Shown here: positions 1 through 6,281 of the stretch, one piece after another
How positions within the stretch are numbered: position 1 is the stretch's first letter
Layout of the letters: each line of letters begins with the position of its first letter
NCBI GenBank assembly: GCA_022703745.1
Contig: JAKLDB010000026.1
Coordinates: 1-6,848, forward strand
Direction of reading: 5' to 3'
Length of the DNA stretch: 6,848 nucleotides
From: Patescibacteria group bacterium
GTDB taxonomy: Bacteria; Patescibacteriota; Kazan-3B-28
Notes under the pieces: model-generated
What the model was told of the DNA's origin: nothing
Database searches by the model: none
The model's input: the letters and a program-made list of their open reading frames with translations, nothing else
Made by a program: the position numbers and the translations under genes

Positions 1-258
1 AGTCTAACAGAGGCGGAGAGCCAGAAGTATGCCGAAGAGTTGTCGGCAGTTTTGGGGTATGTTGGTGAACTGCAAAAGGTGGATACAAATGCGGTGGATG
101 GGGATTCTAATGTAGGAGGGCAGATTACAGGGAGAAGTAATGTAATGGCTGGAGATTATGTTGAAAAAAGCGAAGTAACTAGGGAAGAGTTTTTTAAACA
201 AGCACCTGCGAGTGAGAAGGGGTATATCAAGGTGAAGAGTGTTTTCAATAGAGAATAG
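1..258 (+). CDS. gatC: Asp/Glu-tRNA amidotransferase subunit C, GatC (5' end outside window)
   Basis: GatC is the small, mostly helical subunit that wraps around GatA and stabilises the cytoplasmic GatCAB complex; it has no catalytic residues. The reading frame is open from base 1, so the gene begins upstream; 85 residues are visible. GatC proteins are usually about 95-100 residues, so roughly 10-15 N-terminal residues, including the LARL-type motif, are missing. Visible family features are the helix SLTEAESQKYAEELSAVL at residues 1-18, the following Y-V-x-x-L (20-24) and V-D-T (27-29), and the C-terminal R-E-E-F-F-K-Q-A-P...G-Y-I-K-V-x-x-V pattern. An internal TTG at position 40 could be mistaken for the start, but conserved GatC sequence precedes it. 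Only 3 nt separate the stop from gatA, which supports one operon. The family call is firm, helped by context; the true start is unseen. Confidence 0.93.
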   Translation, partial: SLTEAESQKYAEELSAVLGYVGELQKVDTNAVDGDSNVGGQITGRSNVMAGDYVEKSEVTREEFFKQAPASEKGYIKVKSVFNRE

Positions 259-261
259 AGC

Positions 262-1614
262 ATGGATATTGAGGAGGCAAAGAAGATAGATTTGAAGAAG
301 TTTCTTGAAAACGCTAAAGAAGCAGACAAGAAGTTTCATTTTTTGTTATCGATTGCAGACAAGGTGGGCAAGTTAGGTAAAGGTGAATTGGCGGTGCCGT
401 GTTTTGTTAAAGACAATATTGCGACAATAGAATATCCCACTACTTGTGCTTCTAAAATGTTAGAGAAGTTTGTTTCTCCATATGAAGCGACTGTGATTAC
501 AAAATTGAAAGAAGCGGGAGCGTGGATTGCAGGAAAACTTAATTTAGATGAATTTGCGATGGGTTCTTCGACAGAGAATTCTGCTTTTGGAACAACGAAA
601 AACCCAATTGACCCTACACGAGTCCCCGGAGGTAGTTCGGGTGGCTCTGCGGCTGCGGTAGCGGCTGGAATAGTGCCTTTTGCCCTAGGGAGTGACACGG
701 GTGGCTCAATTCGTCAGCCTGCCAGCTTTTGTGGCGTAGTGGGCTTAATGCCAACTTATGGAAGGGTTAGCCGATATGGTCTAGTTGCAATGGCTAGTTC
801 GTTGGATAGGATTGGTCCAATTACCAATACGGTTTTGGATGCGGCAAAAGTTTTGCAAGTAATTGCAGGGAAAGATGAACACGACTCTACAGCAGTAGAT
901 ATTCCCGTTCCAGATTATTTGGCATTTTTAGATGGAGATGTTAAGGGAATCAAGATTGGTGTACCAAAAGAATATTTTGGAGAAGGTGTGGATAAGAAAG
1001 TGGCAGAAGCCGTTAATGAGGCGATAGGGAAGTTGAAAGATGCGGGAGCGGAGATTGTAGAGATTAGTTTGCCTCATTCCAAATATGCATTGGCGACATA
1101 TTATATTATTCAGCCAGCGGAAGTTTCGGCTAATTTAAGCAGATATGATGGTGTTCGGTATGGTTTTTCTACTGGTGCAGATGAAAAGGTGGAAGATCTA
1201 ATCCAAATGTATTTCACAACAAGGGCGCGAGGACTGGGTGCGGAAGTGAAGCGGAGAATAATGCTTGGGACGTATACGTTATCTGCTGGATTTAGGGATG
1301 CGTATTATGATAGGGCTCAAAGAGTAAGAGCGCTGATTAAGCAGGAGTTTGATGAAGCTTTCAAGAAAGTGGATGTTATTATTTCTCCCACTACTCCAAC
1401 CATTGCATTTAAAATTGGTGAAAGAGCGGATAATCCTTTAGAGATGTATCAGGCGGATTTGCTGACTACTCCTGCTAGTCTAGCGGGGTTACCGGCAATA
1501 TCTGTTCCTTGCGGTTTTGTGGATGGGCTTCCTGTGGGATTGCAGATTATGGGGAAACAGTTTGATGAGCCAATGATATTAAAAGTGGCAGATGCTTACG
1601 AAAAAATAAGATGA
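262..1614 (+). CDS. gatA: Asp-tRNA(Asn)/Glu-tRNA(Gln) amidotransferase subunit A, GatA
   Basis: GatA is the amidase-signature glutaminase of GatCAB. It hydrolyses glutamine and passes ammonia through a channel to GatB, which amidates Glu-tRNA(Gln) or Asp-tRNA(Asn). The Ser-cisSer-Lys triad is intact: Lys50 in PCFVKDN, cis-Ser125 in PGGSSGGSAA, and nucleophile Ser149 in GSDTGGSIRQPA. The spacings of 75 and 24 residues match those I recall for Staphylococcus aureus GatA (Lys79, Ser154, Ser178). YGRVSRYGL and SSLDRIGPIT follow, and the C-terminal PAISVPCGF...GLPVGLQIMG is typical. At 450 residues it is shorter than the usual 480-490: about 29 residues are missing before the catalytic Lys, and the tail after the final helix is clipped. 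The ATG at 262 has no strong Shine-Dalgarno, only weak AGAG, consistent with coupling to gatC. Its TGA stop overlaps the next start as ATGA. The GGSSGG and DTGGS blocks and its position between gatC and gatB exclude a generic amidase. Confidence 0.97.
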   Translation: MDIEEAKKIDLKKFLENAKEADKKFHFLLSIADKVGKLGKGELAVPCFVKDNIATIEYPTTCASKMLEKFVSPYEATVITKLKEAGAWIAGKLNLDEFAMGSSTENSAFGTTKNPIDPTRVPGGSSGGSAAAVAAGIVPFALGSDTGGSIRQPASFCGVVGLMPTYGRVSRYGLVAMASSLDRIGPITNTVLDAAKVLQVIAGKDEHDSTAVDIPVPDYLAFLDGDVKGIKIGVPKEYFGEGVDKKVAEAVNEAIGKLKDAGAEIVEISLPHSKYALATYYIIQPAEVSANLSRYDGVRYGFSTGADEKVEDLIQMYFTTRARGLGAEVKRRIMLGTYTLSAGFRDAYYDRAQRVRALIKQEFDEAFKKVDVIISPTTPTIAFKIGERADNPLEMYQADLLTTPASLAGLPAISVPCGFVDGLPVGLQIMGKQFDEPMILKVADAYEKIR

Positions 1615-2030
1615 TGATCTATTTTCTATTAATTGTTTTGGTAATTGCTGGGATAGCATTTGGGCTGCTTGTCTATTTCTCTGGTAAGAGACAGCTTATT
1701 TCTGAAAATGAACGGCAGAAGATTCATGAGTTTTGGAATAATGTTGAGTTGCTTATGGCAGATGAACGAGAAGCATCTTGGGTGAAGGCGGTATTTGAAG
1801 CAGATAAGATTCTAGACTATGTGCTAACCCTAAAGAATGTATCTGGGGCAAATTTAGGAGAGAGATTGAAAAACAGTAAGCATTTGTTTAGTAATGTGCA
1901 GGTGGCATGGGATGCGCATAAGTTGCGTAACCAGTTGGCTCATGAAGTAGATGCGAAGTTGGCAAGGCATGAAGCAGAAAGAGCAATTAGATTTTTTAAA
2001 GATAGTTTGCGGCAATTGAGAGTGTTATGA
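1611..2030 (+). CDS. Membrane-anchored HEPN-like small protein within the gat operon
   Basis: This 139-residue protein has an N-terminal hydrophobic helix (about residues 3-23) followed by GKRQ, which predicts one membrane anchor with the rest in the cytoplasm by the positive-inside rule. The soluble part looks all-helical: helices near 32-50 and 54-75, a polar loop with G-E-R-L-K-N (83-88), then W-D-A-H-K-L-R-N-Q-L-A-H-E (100-112) and a last helix near 118-137. R106-N107-x3-H111 fits the R-polar-x(3-5)-H signature of HEPN domains, many of which are ribonucleases or toxins, although others only bind. I recall similar uncharacterised proteins in CPR genomes, unchecked. Both ends overlap neighbours by 4 nt (ATGA), so it is probably translated with gatA and gatB. 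Start: ATG 1611; ATG 1614 is also in frame (MM), and neither has a clear Shine-Dalgarno. The gene call is firm, the HEPN assignment moderate, and nuclease activity is inference only. Confidence 0.88.
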   Translation: MMIYFLLIVLVIAGIAFGLLVYFSGKRQLISENERQKIHEFWNNVELLMADEREASWVKAVFEADKILDYVLTLKNVSGANLGERLKNSKHLFSNVQVAWDAHKLRNQLAHEVDAKLARHEAERAIRFFKDSLRQLRVL

Positions 2031-3433
2031 ATACAGCAATAGAAAAATATGAGGCAACGATAGGACTGGAGATCCATGTGCAATTGGATACAAAGTCCAA
2101 GATGTTTTGTCGTTGCGATAACAATTCGGAAAATGCTGAACCGAATACCAATGTTTGTCCTGTATGTATGGGCTATCCCGGAGTGTTACCAGTAATGAAT
2201 GAACAGGCAATTGACTGGGGAATAAAAACTGCGATTACTTTAGGTTGTTCGATAAACCCAATGCAAAGATTTGATCGCAAGAATTACTTCTACCCAGATC
2301 TTCCCAAGGGATACCAGATTTCACAGTTCTTTTATCCTGTCGGTGAAAAAGGCAACCTCAAAGTAGATTATCTGGCCGGGGACAGAAAGACGAAGAAAGA
2401 ATTTGCAGTTGGAATTACTCGCATCCATTTAGAAGAAGATGCGGGGAAGCTAGTACATGCCAAAGATGCCACATTGGTGGATCTGAATCGTTGCGGAACT
2501 CCATTGATGGAGATTGTGACAGAGCCGGATATTAAATCACCCGAAGAAGCGAAAGCATTTTTGCAAGAACTGCAAAGGGTGGTGAGAAGCCTTTGGGTAT
2601 CTCGGGCAGATATGGAAAAAGGACACCTAAGAGTAGATGCCAATGTTTCGGTAAGACCACTGGGACATGATGTACTGGGTAGTAAGGTGGAAGTCAAGAA
2701 TATGAATTCGTTCCGTTTCATGGAACAAGCGCTTAGATATGAAATAGAACGACAGGTGGATTTGTTAGAGAAAGGTGAGCGAGTGGAACAAGAAACTAGA
2801 GGTTGGGATGAAAAAGCTAATGCGACTGTTTCTCAGCGTAGCAAAGAAGGCTCGGTGGACTATAGGTATTTCCCAGAGCCGGATTTGCCTTCTATTACGA
2901 TAGGAAAAGAAAAGATTGATGAAGTTGGTGCTGATTTACCCTTACTCCCGTCTGCATTGCGGTTGAAGGCGGAAGAATTTGGTTTGCCATATGCTCGTGT
3001 TAATGAATTACAGGATTTAGATAAGTTAGCAGAGTTTGCGAGTGTAATGACAGAGAATAATAACTTTGATCCCATATTAGTTGCGAATTGGTTACCGAAA
3101 GAATTTGTTGGTGAGAAAGCATTCACCGATTTCGTTGAAGTGATAATGGCTAATAAATTATCAGGGAGTTCTGCACAAAAACTTTACGACTTACTTGCAA
3201 AGACCAAAAAGACACCAGCAGAATTAGTTGGTGAATTGAAGTCTTTAAGCGAAGAAGACTTAGGAAAAATTGTAAAACAAGTAATTGATGACAATCCTGA
3301 AATAGTTGCTAAGGTAAAAGCGGGGGATGACAGGGTAAAAGGCTTCCTAATGGGGCAAATAATGGCAAAGAGTAAGGGTGAAGCAGAACCCGCTCTGGCA
3401 CAGGATATTTTGAATAGAATATTGACAGAATAA
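2027..3433 (+). CDS. gatB: Asp-tRNA(Asn)/Glu-tRNA(Gln) amidotransferase subunit B, GatB
   Basis: GatB binds the misacylated tRNA, activates the Glu or Asp side chain with ATP, and amidates it with ammonia from GatA. The 468 residues are full length for the family. The GatB/E catalytic cradle opens with GLEIHVQL (13-20). Four cysteines, C28-x-C30 and C44-x2-C47, form the expected zinc site, followed by RKNYFYPDLPKGYQISQ (84-100). RIHLEEDAGKLVH (132-144), NRCGTPLMEIVTEPD (154-168), RVDANVSVR (202-210) and VEVKNMNSF (221-229) are the usual core blocks, and DYRYFPEPDLP (278-288) closes the cradle. Residues from about 290 form the helical domain and the YqeY-like tail, ending VKGFLMGQIMAKSKGEA, which contacts the tRNA. 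The start ATG overlaps the stop of the preceding gene and no strong ribosome site is seen, suggesting coupling. No terminator follows; the next promoter begins inside the last codons of this gene. Confidence 0.98.
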   Translation: MNTAIEKYEATIGLEIHVQLDTKSKMFCRCDNNSENAEPNTNVCPVCMGYPGVLPVMNEQAIDWGIKTAITLGCSINPMQRFDRKNYFYPDLPKGYQISQFFYPVGEKGNLKVDYLAGDRKTKKEFAVGITRIHLEEDAGKLVHAKDATLVDLNRCGTPLMEIVTEPDIKSPEEAKAFLQELQRVVRSLWVSRADMEKGHLRVDANVSVRPLGHDVLGSKVEVKNMNSFRFMEQALRYEIERQVDLLEKGERVEQETRGWDEKANATVSQRSKEGSVDYRYFPEPDLPSITIGKEKIDEVGADLPLLPSALRLKAEEFGLPYARVNELQDLDKLAEFASVMTENNNFDPILVANWLPKEFVGEKAFTDFVEVIMANKLSGSSAQKLYDLLAKTKKTPAELVGELKSLSEEDLGKIVKQVIDDNPEIVAKVKAGDDRVKGFLMGQIMAKSKGEAEPALAQDILNRILTE

Positions 3434-3450
3434 TAAAAGTGTGGTATAGT
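3422..3450 (+). promoter_or_regulatory. Sigma70-type promoter, extended -10, across the gatB stop
   Basis: A perfect -35 box TTGACA (3422-3427) is followed by exactly 17 nt and a -10 box TATAGT (3445-3450, 5 of 6 matches). TGG directly before the -10 gives an extended -10 element. Start of transcription is expected near A3457, giving a leader of about 26 nt before the ATG at 3483. The -35 lies inside the last gatB codons and the gatB stop lies in the spacer, so the downstream pair can be transcribed independently of gatCAB. Inferred from sequence only. Confidence 0.82.
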
Positions 3451-3460
3451 GAAGCTATAC
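3444..3460. repeat. Perfect 6-bp inverted repeat over the -10 box (candidate operator)
   Basis: GTATAG (3444-3449) and CTATAC (3455-3460) are perfect inverted repeats separated by 5 nt. The left arm covers five bases of the -10 box and the right arm covers the expected transcription start. No T-run follows, so it does not look like a terminator for gatB. It could be a small operator for a dimeric repressor, or coincidence: the arms are short and AT-rich, and the left arm is constrained by the -10 consensus. Confidence 0.4.
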
Positions 3461-3462
3461 GT

Positions 3463-3469
3463 GGGGGAG
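3463..3469 (+). promoter_or_regulatory. Purine-rich ribosome binding site, long spacing
   Basis: GGGGGAG ends 13 nt before the ATG at 3483 and is the only strong Shine-Dalgarno-like stretch in the leader. The spacing is longer than the usual 5-9 nt. A weaker TAGAG directly abuts the start. No in-frame upstream start exists before a stop at 3450-3452, which fixes the ATG at 3483 as the most upstream possible start. Confidence 0.5.
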
Positions 3470-3482
3470 AAAGAGATTAGAG

Positions 3483-3806
3483 ATGGGCGGAGAACGCTTT
3501 CCAAAAAATGAACAAGGGAGGATAAAACCTTTTGAGGGGACAGCAGAATTATCCCAAGAAGAAGCCGAAGCGACGGCAGCGTTTGGAGTTCCACTCGATC
3601 AGGAAGAACAATCTGGCATTGATGAGGTGTTAAATCGTGTGAGTGAGGTTGGAAATGGATTGCCAAATAATACAGTTACAGTTGAATCAAGTAAGAATAC
3701 TCCTCCTAACCAGTTGGGTATAATTGATTTTCAAAAAGGTATAGAAATGGGTCTGACCGGGAAGGTTATAGATGCGTTGACAGACATGAGCAATAAGGCT
3801 CAATAG
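3483..3806 (+). CDS. Hypothetical acidic, probably disordered 107-aa protein
   Basis: I do not recognise this protein. The first 75 or so residues are polar and rich in Glu, Gln, Asn, Ser, Gly and Pro, with an acidic stretch ELSQEEAEATAAF (22-34), and look disordered. The C-terminal part from about 78 (LGIIDFQKGIEMGL, then KVIDALTDM) could form one or two amphipathic helices suited to binding a partner. There is no signal peptide, membrane segment, cysteine or catalytic motif. It is the first gene after a strong promoter, and only 9 nt separate it from the ATPase gene, so the two are very likely cotranscribed. An adaptor, regulator or substrate role for that ATPase is a guess from position alone. 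Promoter, ribosome site and spacing together make it a credible gene rather than a chance reading frame. Confidence 0.78.
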   Translation: MGGERFPKNEQGRIKPFEGTAELSQEEAEATAAFGVPLDQEEQSGIDEVLNRVSEVGNGLPNNTVTVESSKNTPPNQLGIIDFQKGIEMGLTGKVIDALTDMSNKAQ

Positions 3807-3815
3807 AATAAAGAA

Positions 3816-6239
3816 ATGACAGGCTTGTATTTAGGATTGGGGGTGGTTATTGTTTTGGCCGGTATCGGCTGGTTTTGGTTGTCTCAAAGGAAATCTAAAA
3901 GGGGACCTGATGATGTACGTAGTCGGGTGAATTTGATGATTGCAGTTCCACGGCCGAAAGAGGAAGGACAGACACCAGATATCAAGGCGGTTATTGCGCC
4001 GATGGAAACTATCTTCAGTAATCTGGCGGGAATTGCGGATGCGGTAGGAAATCGGCATCTAACTTTTGAGATTGCTACCGAACAGGAACTAATTACTTTT
4101 TATGCTACTGTACCTGTAAGTCTGGTAGATTTTTTGGAGAAACAAATTACTTCGCAATATCCTGATGCAGTTGTGGAGAGAGCGTCGTATCCAAACTTTT
4201 TCCCGTCAGATGCGAAAATTGCCAGTGCTCAATTAACCTTAAAAAAGCCAAACTATTTCCCAATTCGTACTTATGCGAATTTGCAAATAGATGGACTTTC
4301 GGCACTTACTAACGCAATGAGCAAACTGGCTGATCAGGGAGCAGGAGCGGGGATTCAGATAATGTTTCGGCCAATTGATGGTAAAAGATGGACTAAACAA
4401 GCGCATGCAGTTGCCAAAACTTTACAGCAGGGTAAATCCAATTCGTCTATTAGTGAAGGGGTACTGAAGGGGCTGGGTGAACTAGTAACGCCTACTAATA
4501 AAGATGGAAAACAGCCAGAGCAGAAACAAATTACTGCAGGACAAGAAGATGTTGTGCGGGCGATTGAAACTAAAGCAACCAAGTCTGGTTTTGAAACAGT
4601 TATCCGATTAGTAGCCACTGCACCTGAGGAGAATCAGGCGAAAAGTCATCTGAAAACTTTGATAGATAGCTTCTTGCAGTTCAATGCACCCGAATTGAAC
4701 GGTTTGACGGTAGCGAAATATCCAGAGATAGAGGTTCTGAAAGATTATATCCTGCGTCAGTTTGGTGACCCAAGGAATTCATTTATTTTTAATACAGAAG
4801 AATTAGCTACAGTTTTTCATTTGCCTGGAATAAAGACAGAAACTCCCAATATTCGCTGGCTGAAAGCGAAGAGGCTTCCGGCGCCAGAGAATTTATCTAA
4901 ACAGGGGATTCTGCTGGGAAAGAATGTTTACCGTGGTATGGAAAAGTTAGTCAGAATGGAAACTGATGATAGACGCAGACACATTTATGTCATTGGTAAA
5001 ACTGGTACGGGTAAAACTACTTGGATGCAGAATATGGCGTTCCAAGATATTATCGATGGCCAAGGAGTCTGCGTAATTGATCCTCACGGAGATATGATTG
5101 AATGGCTTTTGCAAAGGATTCCCAAAGAAAGAGTGGATGATGTAATTCATTTTTATCCGCCAGATATTAATCGGCCATTGGGATTGAATTTGTTGGAAGC
5201 AACTACGCCGGCGGAGAAGGATATGGTGGTGTCGGAAATGATTGCCATTTTCTATAAGCTGTTTGATCCTAATAGTTCTGGAATTGTTGGGCCAATTTTT
5301 GAACACTATATGCGTAACGCAATGTTACTACTCTTGGCAGATGAAACAGGGGCAACGCTAATAGATATCCCTAGAGTGTTTACAGACAAGTCCTTCAGGG
5401 AGGGGAAACTGGTGAATGTAACAGACCCGACTGTATTGCGATTCTGGAAAGAAGAATTTGCCCAAGCAGAAAAAAGTAATCAGGTAGGGGAGTTGTTCTC
5501 GTATATTATCAGTAAGATTGGGCGATTTATCAGTAATGAAATGATGCGGAATATCGTTGGACAAGCAAAGAGCTCTTTCGATATCCGCGAAGTGATGGAC
5601 AACAAAAAGATTCTGTTGGTAAACCTAGCTAAGGGTTTGACTGGGGAGATAAATAGCAACCTGCTTGGTTTTATCTTGGTGTCTAAAATGCAGATGGCAG
5701 CGCTTTCTAGGGCAGATATGGCGGAGAATTCTCGTAATGACTTCTATCTGTATATTGATGAGTTCCAGAATGTTACAACTGAATCTATTGCTACTATTCT
5801 TTCTGAGGCTCGTAAATACAGACTGAATCTGATTATTGCTCATCAATTTGTAGCACAGTTGGAAGAAAAGATTCGAGATGCTGTCTTTGGTAACGTTGGT
5901 TCGCTGATTGCTTTTACAATCGGTGCACCAGATGCAGAAACGATTGGCAAACAGTTCGAGCCAGATGTTAGCCAGAATGATTTGATCAACATAGAGAATA
6001 GAAATGCTTACGTGAAACTTATGATCGACGGTATGGCTAGTCGTCCATTCACCCTGCAAGCACCTGCTCCTATGGGGCAGCCAAATATGAAGATTGGAGA
6101 AGCAATCAAGCAGTTATCACGCCTAAAGTTCGGCAAAGATAAGAGAATTGTGGAGATGCAGGTAGGTGAGCGAATCAAGTATGCAAAGAATACTGGTTTA
6201 CCCGGTCGGGGTTTACAGGAACCAGATAATGAGATATAA
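3816..6239 (+). CDS. Membrane-anchored type IV secretion/HerA-like ATPase (VirD4/TraD class)
   Basis: This 807-residue protein is predicted to be an inner-membrane P-loop motor. One hydrophobic helix (about 4-22) is followed by RKSKRG, placing the bulk in the cytoplasm. Residues about 35-370 are a divergent N-terminal half with two alpha/beta segments (near 150-200 and 258-305) joined by a polar linker (205-240). The motor follows: Walker A GKTGTGKT (394-401), VCVIDPHGD (418-426), an inserted helical part with GPIFEHYMRNAMLLLLAD (492-509), Walker B FYLYIDEF (643-650, D648 and E649), and NLIIAHQ (671-677), like the TraG/VirD4 C-terminal recognition region. Such ATPases move DNA or protein in conjugation and type IV secretion; HerA relatives act in DNA processing. 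CPR genomes commonly carry similar proteins, to my recollection. No relaxase, VirB4 or channel gene is in view, so the substrate is unknown. The ATG at 3816 lacks a clear Shine-Dalgarno but precedes the membrane helix. Confidence 0.88.
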   Translation: MTGLYLGLGVVIVLAGIGWFWLSQRKSKRGPDDVRSRVNLMIAVPRPKEEGQTPDIKAVIAPMETIFSNLAGIADAVGNRHLTFEIATEQELITFYATVPVSLVDFLEKQITSQYPDAVVERASYPNFFPSDAKIASAQLTLKKPNYFPIRTYANLQIDGLSALTNAMSKLADQGAGAGIQIMFRPIDGKRWTKQAHAVAKTLQQGKSNSSISEGVLKGLGELVTPTNKDGKQPEQKQITAGQEDVVRAIETKATKSGFETVIRLVATAPEENQAKSHLKTLIDSFLQFNAPELNGLTVAKYPEIEVLKDYILRQFGDPRNSFIFNTEELATVFHLPGIKTETPNIRWLKAKRLPAPENLSKQGILLGKNVYRGMEKLVRMETDDRRRHIYVIGKTGTGKTTWMQNMAFQDIIDGQGVCVIDPHGDMIEWLLQRIPKERVDDVIHFYPPDINRPLGLNLLEATTPAEKDMVVSEMIAIFYKLFDPNSSGIVGPIFEHYMRNAMLLLLADETGATLIDIPRVFTDKSFREGKLVNVTDPTVLRFWKEEFAQAEKSNQVGELFSYIISKIGRFISNEMMRNIVGQAKSSFDIREVMDNKKILLVNLAKGLTGEINSNLLGFILVSKMQMAALSRADMAENSRNDFYLYIDEFQNVTTESIATILSEARKYRLNLIIAHQFVAQLEEKIRDAVFGNVGSLIAFTIGAPDAETIGKQFEPDVSQNDLINIENRNAYVKLMIDGMASRPFTLQAPAPMGQPNMKIGEAIKQLSRLKFGKDKRIVEMQVGERIKYAKNTGLPGRGLQEPDNEI

Positions 6240-6240
6240 T
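6212..6240 (+). promoter_or_regulatory. Sigma70-type promoter inside the 3' end of the ATPase gene
   Basis: TTTACA (6212-6217, 5 of 6 matches to the -35 consensus), a 17-nt spacer and a perfect TATAAT (6235-6240) lie directly before the last gene. The TAA stop of the ATPase gene is contained in the -10 box. Expected start is near A6247, giving a leader of about 35 nt. It would uncouple the 174-aa gene from the upstream ATPase unit. Inferred from sequence only. Confidence 0.82.
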
Positions 6241-6267
6241 GCCGTCAGCTAAAATACAAGTAAAAAC

Positions 6268-6274
6268 GAAAGGA
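6268..6274 (+). promoter_or_regulatory. Shine-Dalgarno site of the 174-aa gene
   Basis: GAAAGGA ends 7 nt before the ATG at 6282 in an A-rich, weakly structured leader. It is the clearest ribosome binding site in the window and confirms this start. Together with the strong promoter it suggests good expression. Confidence 0.75.
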
Positions 6275-6281
6275 AATAAAA

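Noticed and set aside
40..258. TTG at position 40 as the start of a complete 72-aa gene.
   Set aside because: Conserved GatC sequence (LTEAESQKYAEE) is in frame upstream of it, so the gene is a GatC cut by the window edge.
336..698. 120-aa open frame on the minus strand.
   Set aside because: It is antisense to the catalytic core of gatA; the Gly/Ser/Ala-rich motifs of GatA create the Pro/Ala-rich shadow.
1611..2030. The gat-embedded gene as a classical toxin-antitoxin toxin.
   Set aside because: No partner antitoxin or nucleotidyltransferase gene is adjacent; both neighbours are essential-type gat genes in tight overlap, which does not resemble a mobile toxin module.
3444..3460. The inverted repeat after gatB as a Rho-independent terminator.
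   Set aside because: The stem is AT-rich and only 6 bp, and it is followed by GTGGGGGAG rather than a T-run; it overlaps a promoter instead.
3184..3666. 160-aa open frame on the minus strand across the gatB end and the next gene.
   Set aside because: It lies opposite well-supported plus-strand genes and a promoter, has no recognisable motif, and its composition looks like an antisense shadow.
3777..3805. TTGACA at 3777-3782, a possible separate promoter for the ATPase gene.
   Set aside because: No acceptable -10 box at 16-18 nt spacing; the best candidates (such as TCAATA at 3800-3805) match only about 2 of 6 consensus bases.
5625..6059. 144-aa open frame on the minus strand.
   Set aside because: It lies wholly opposite the Walker B and recognition region of the ATPase, with no ribosome site or motif; it is a shadow.
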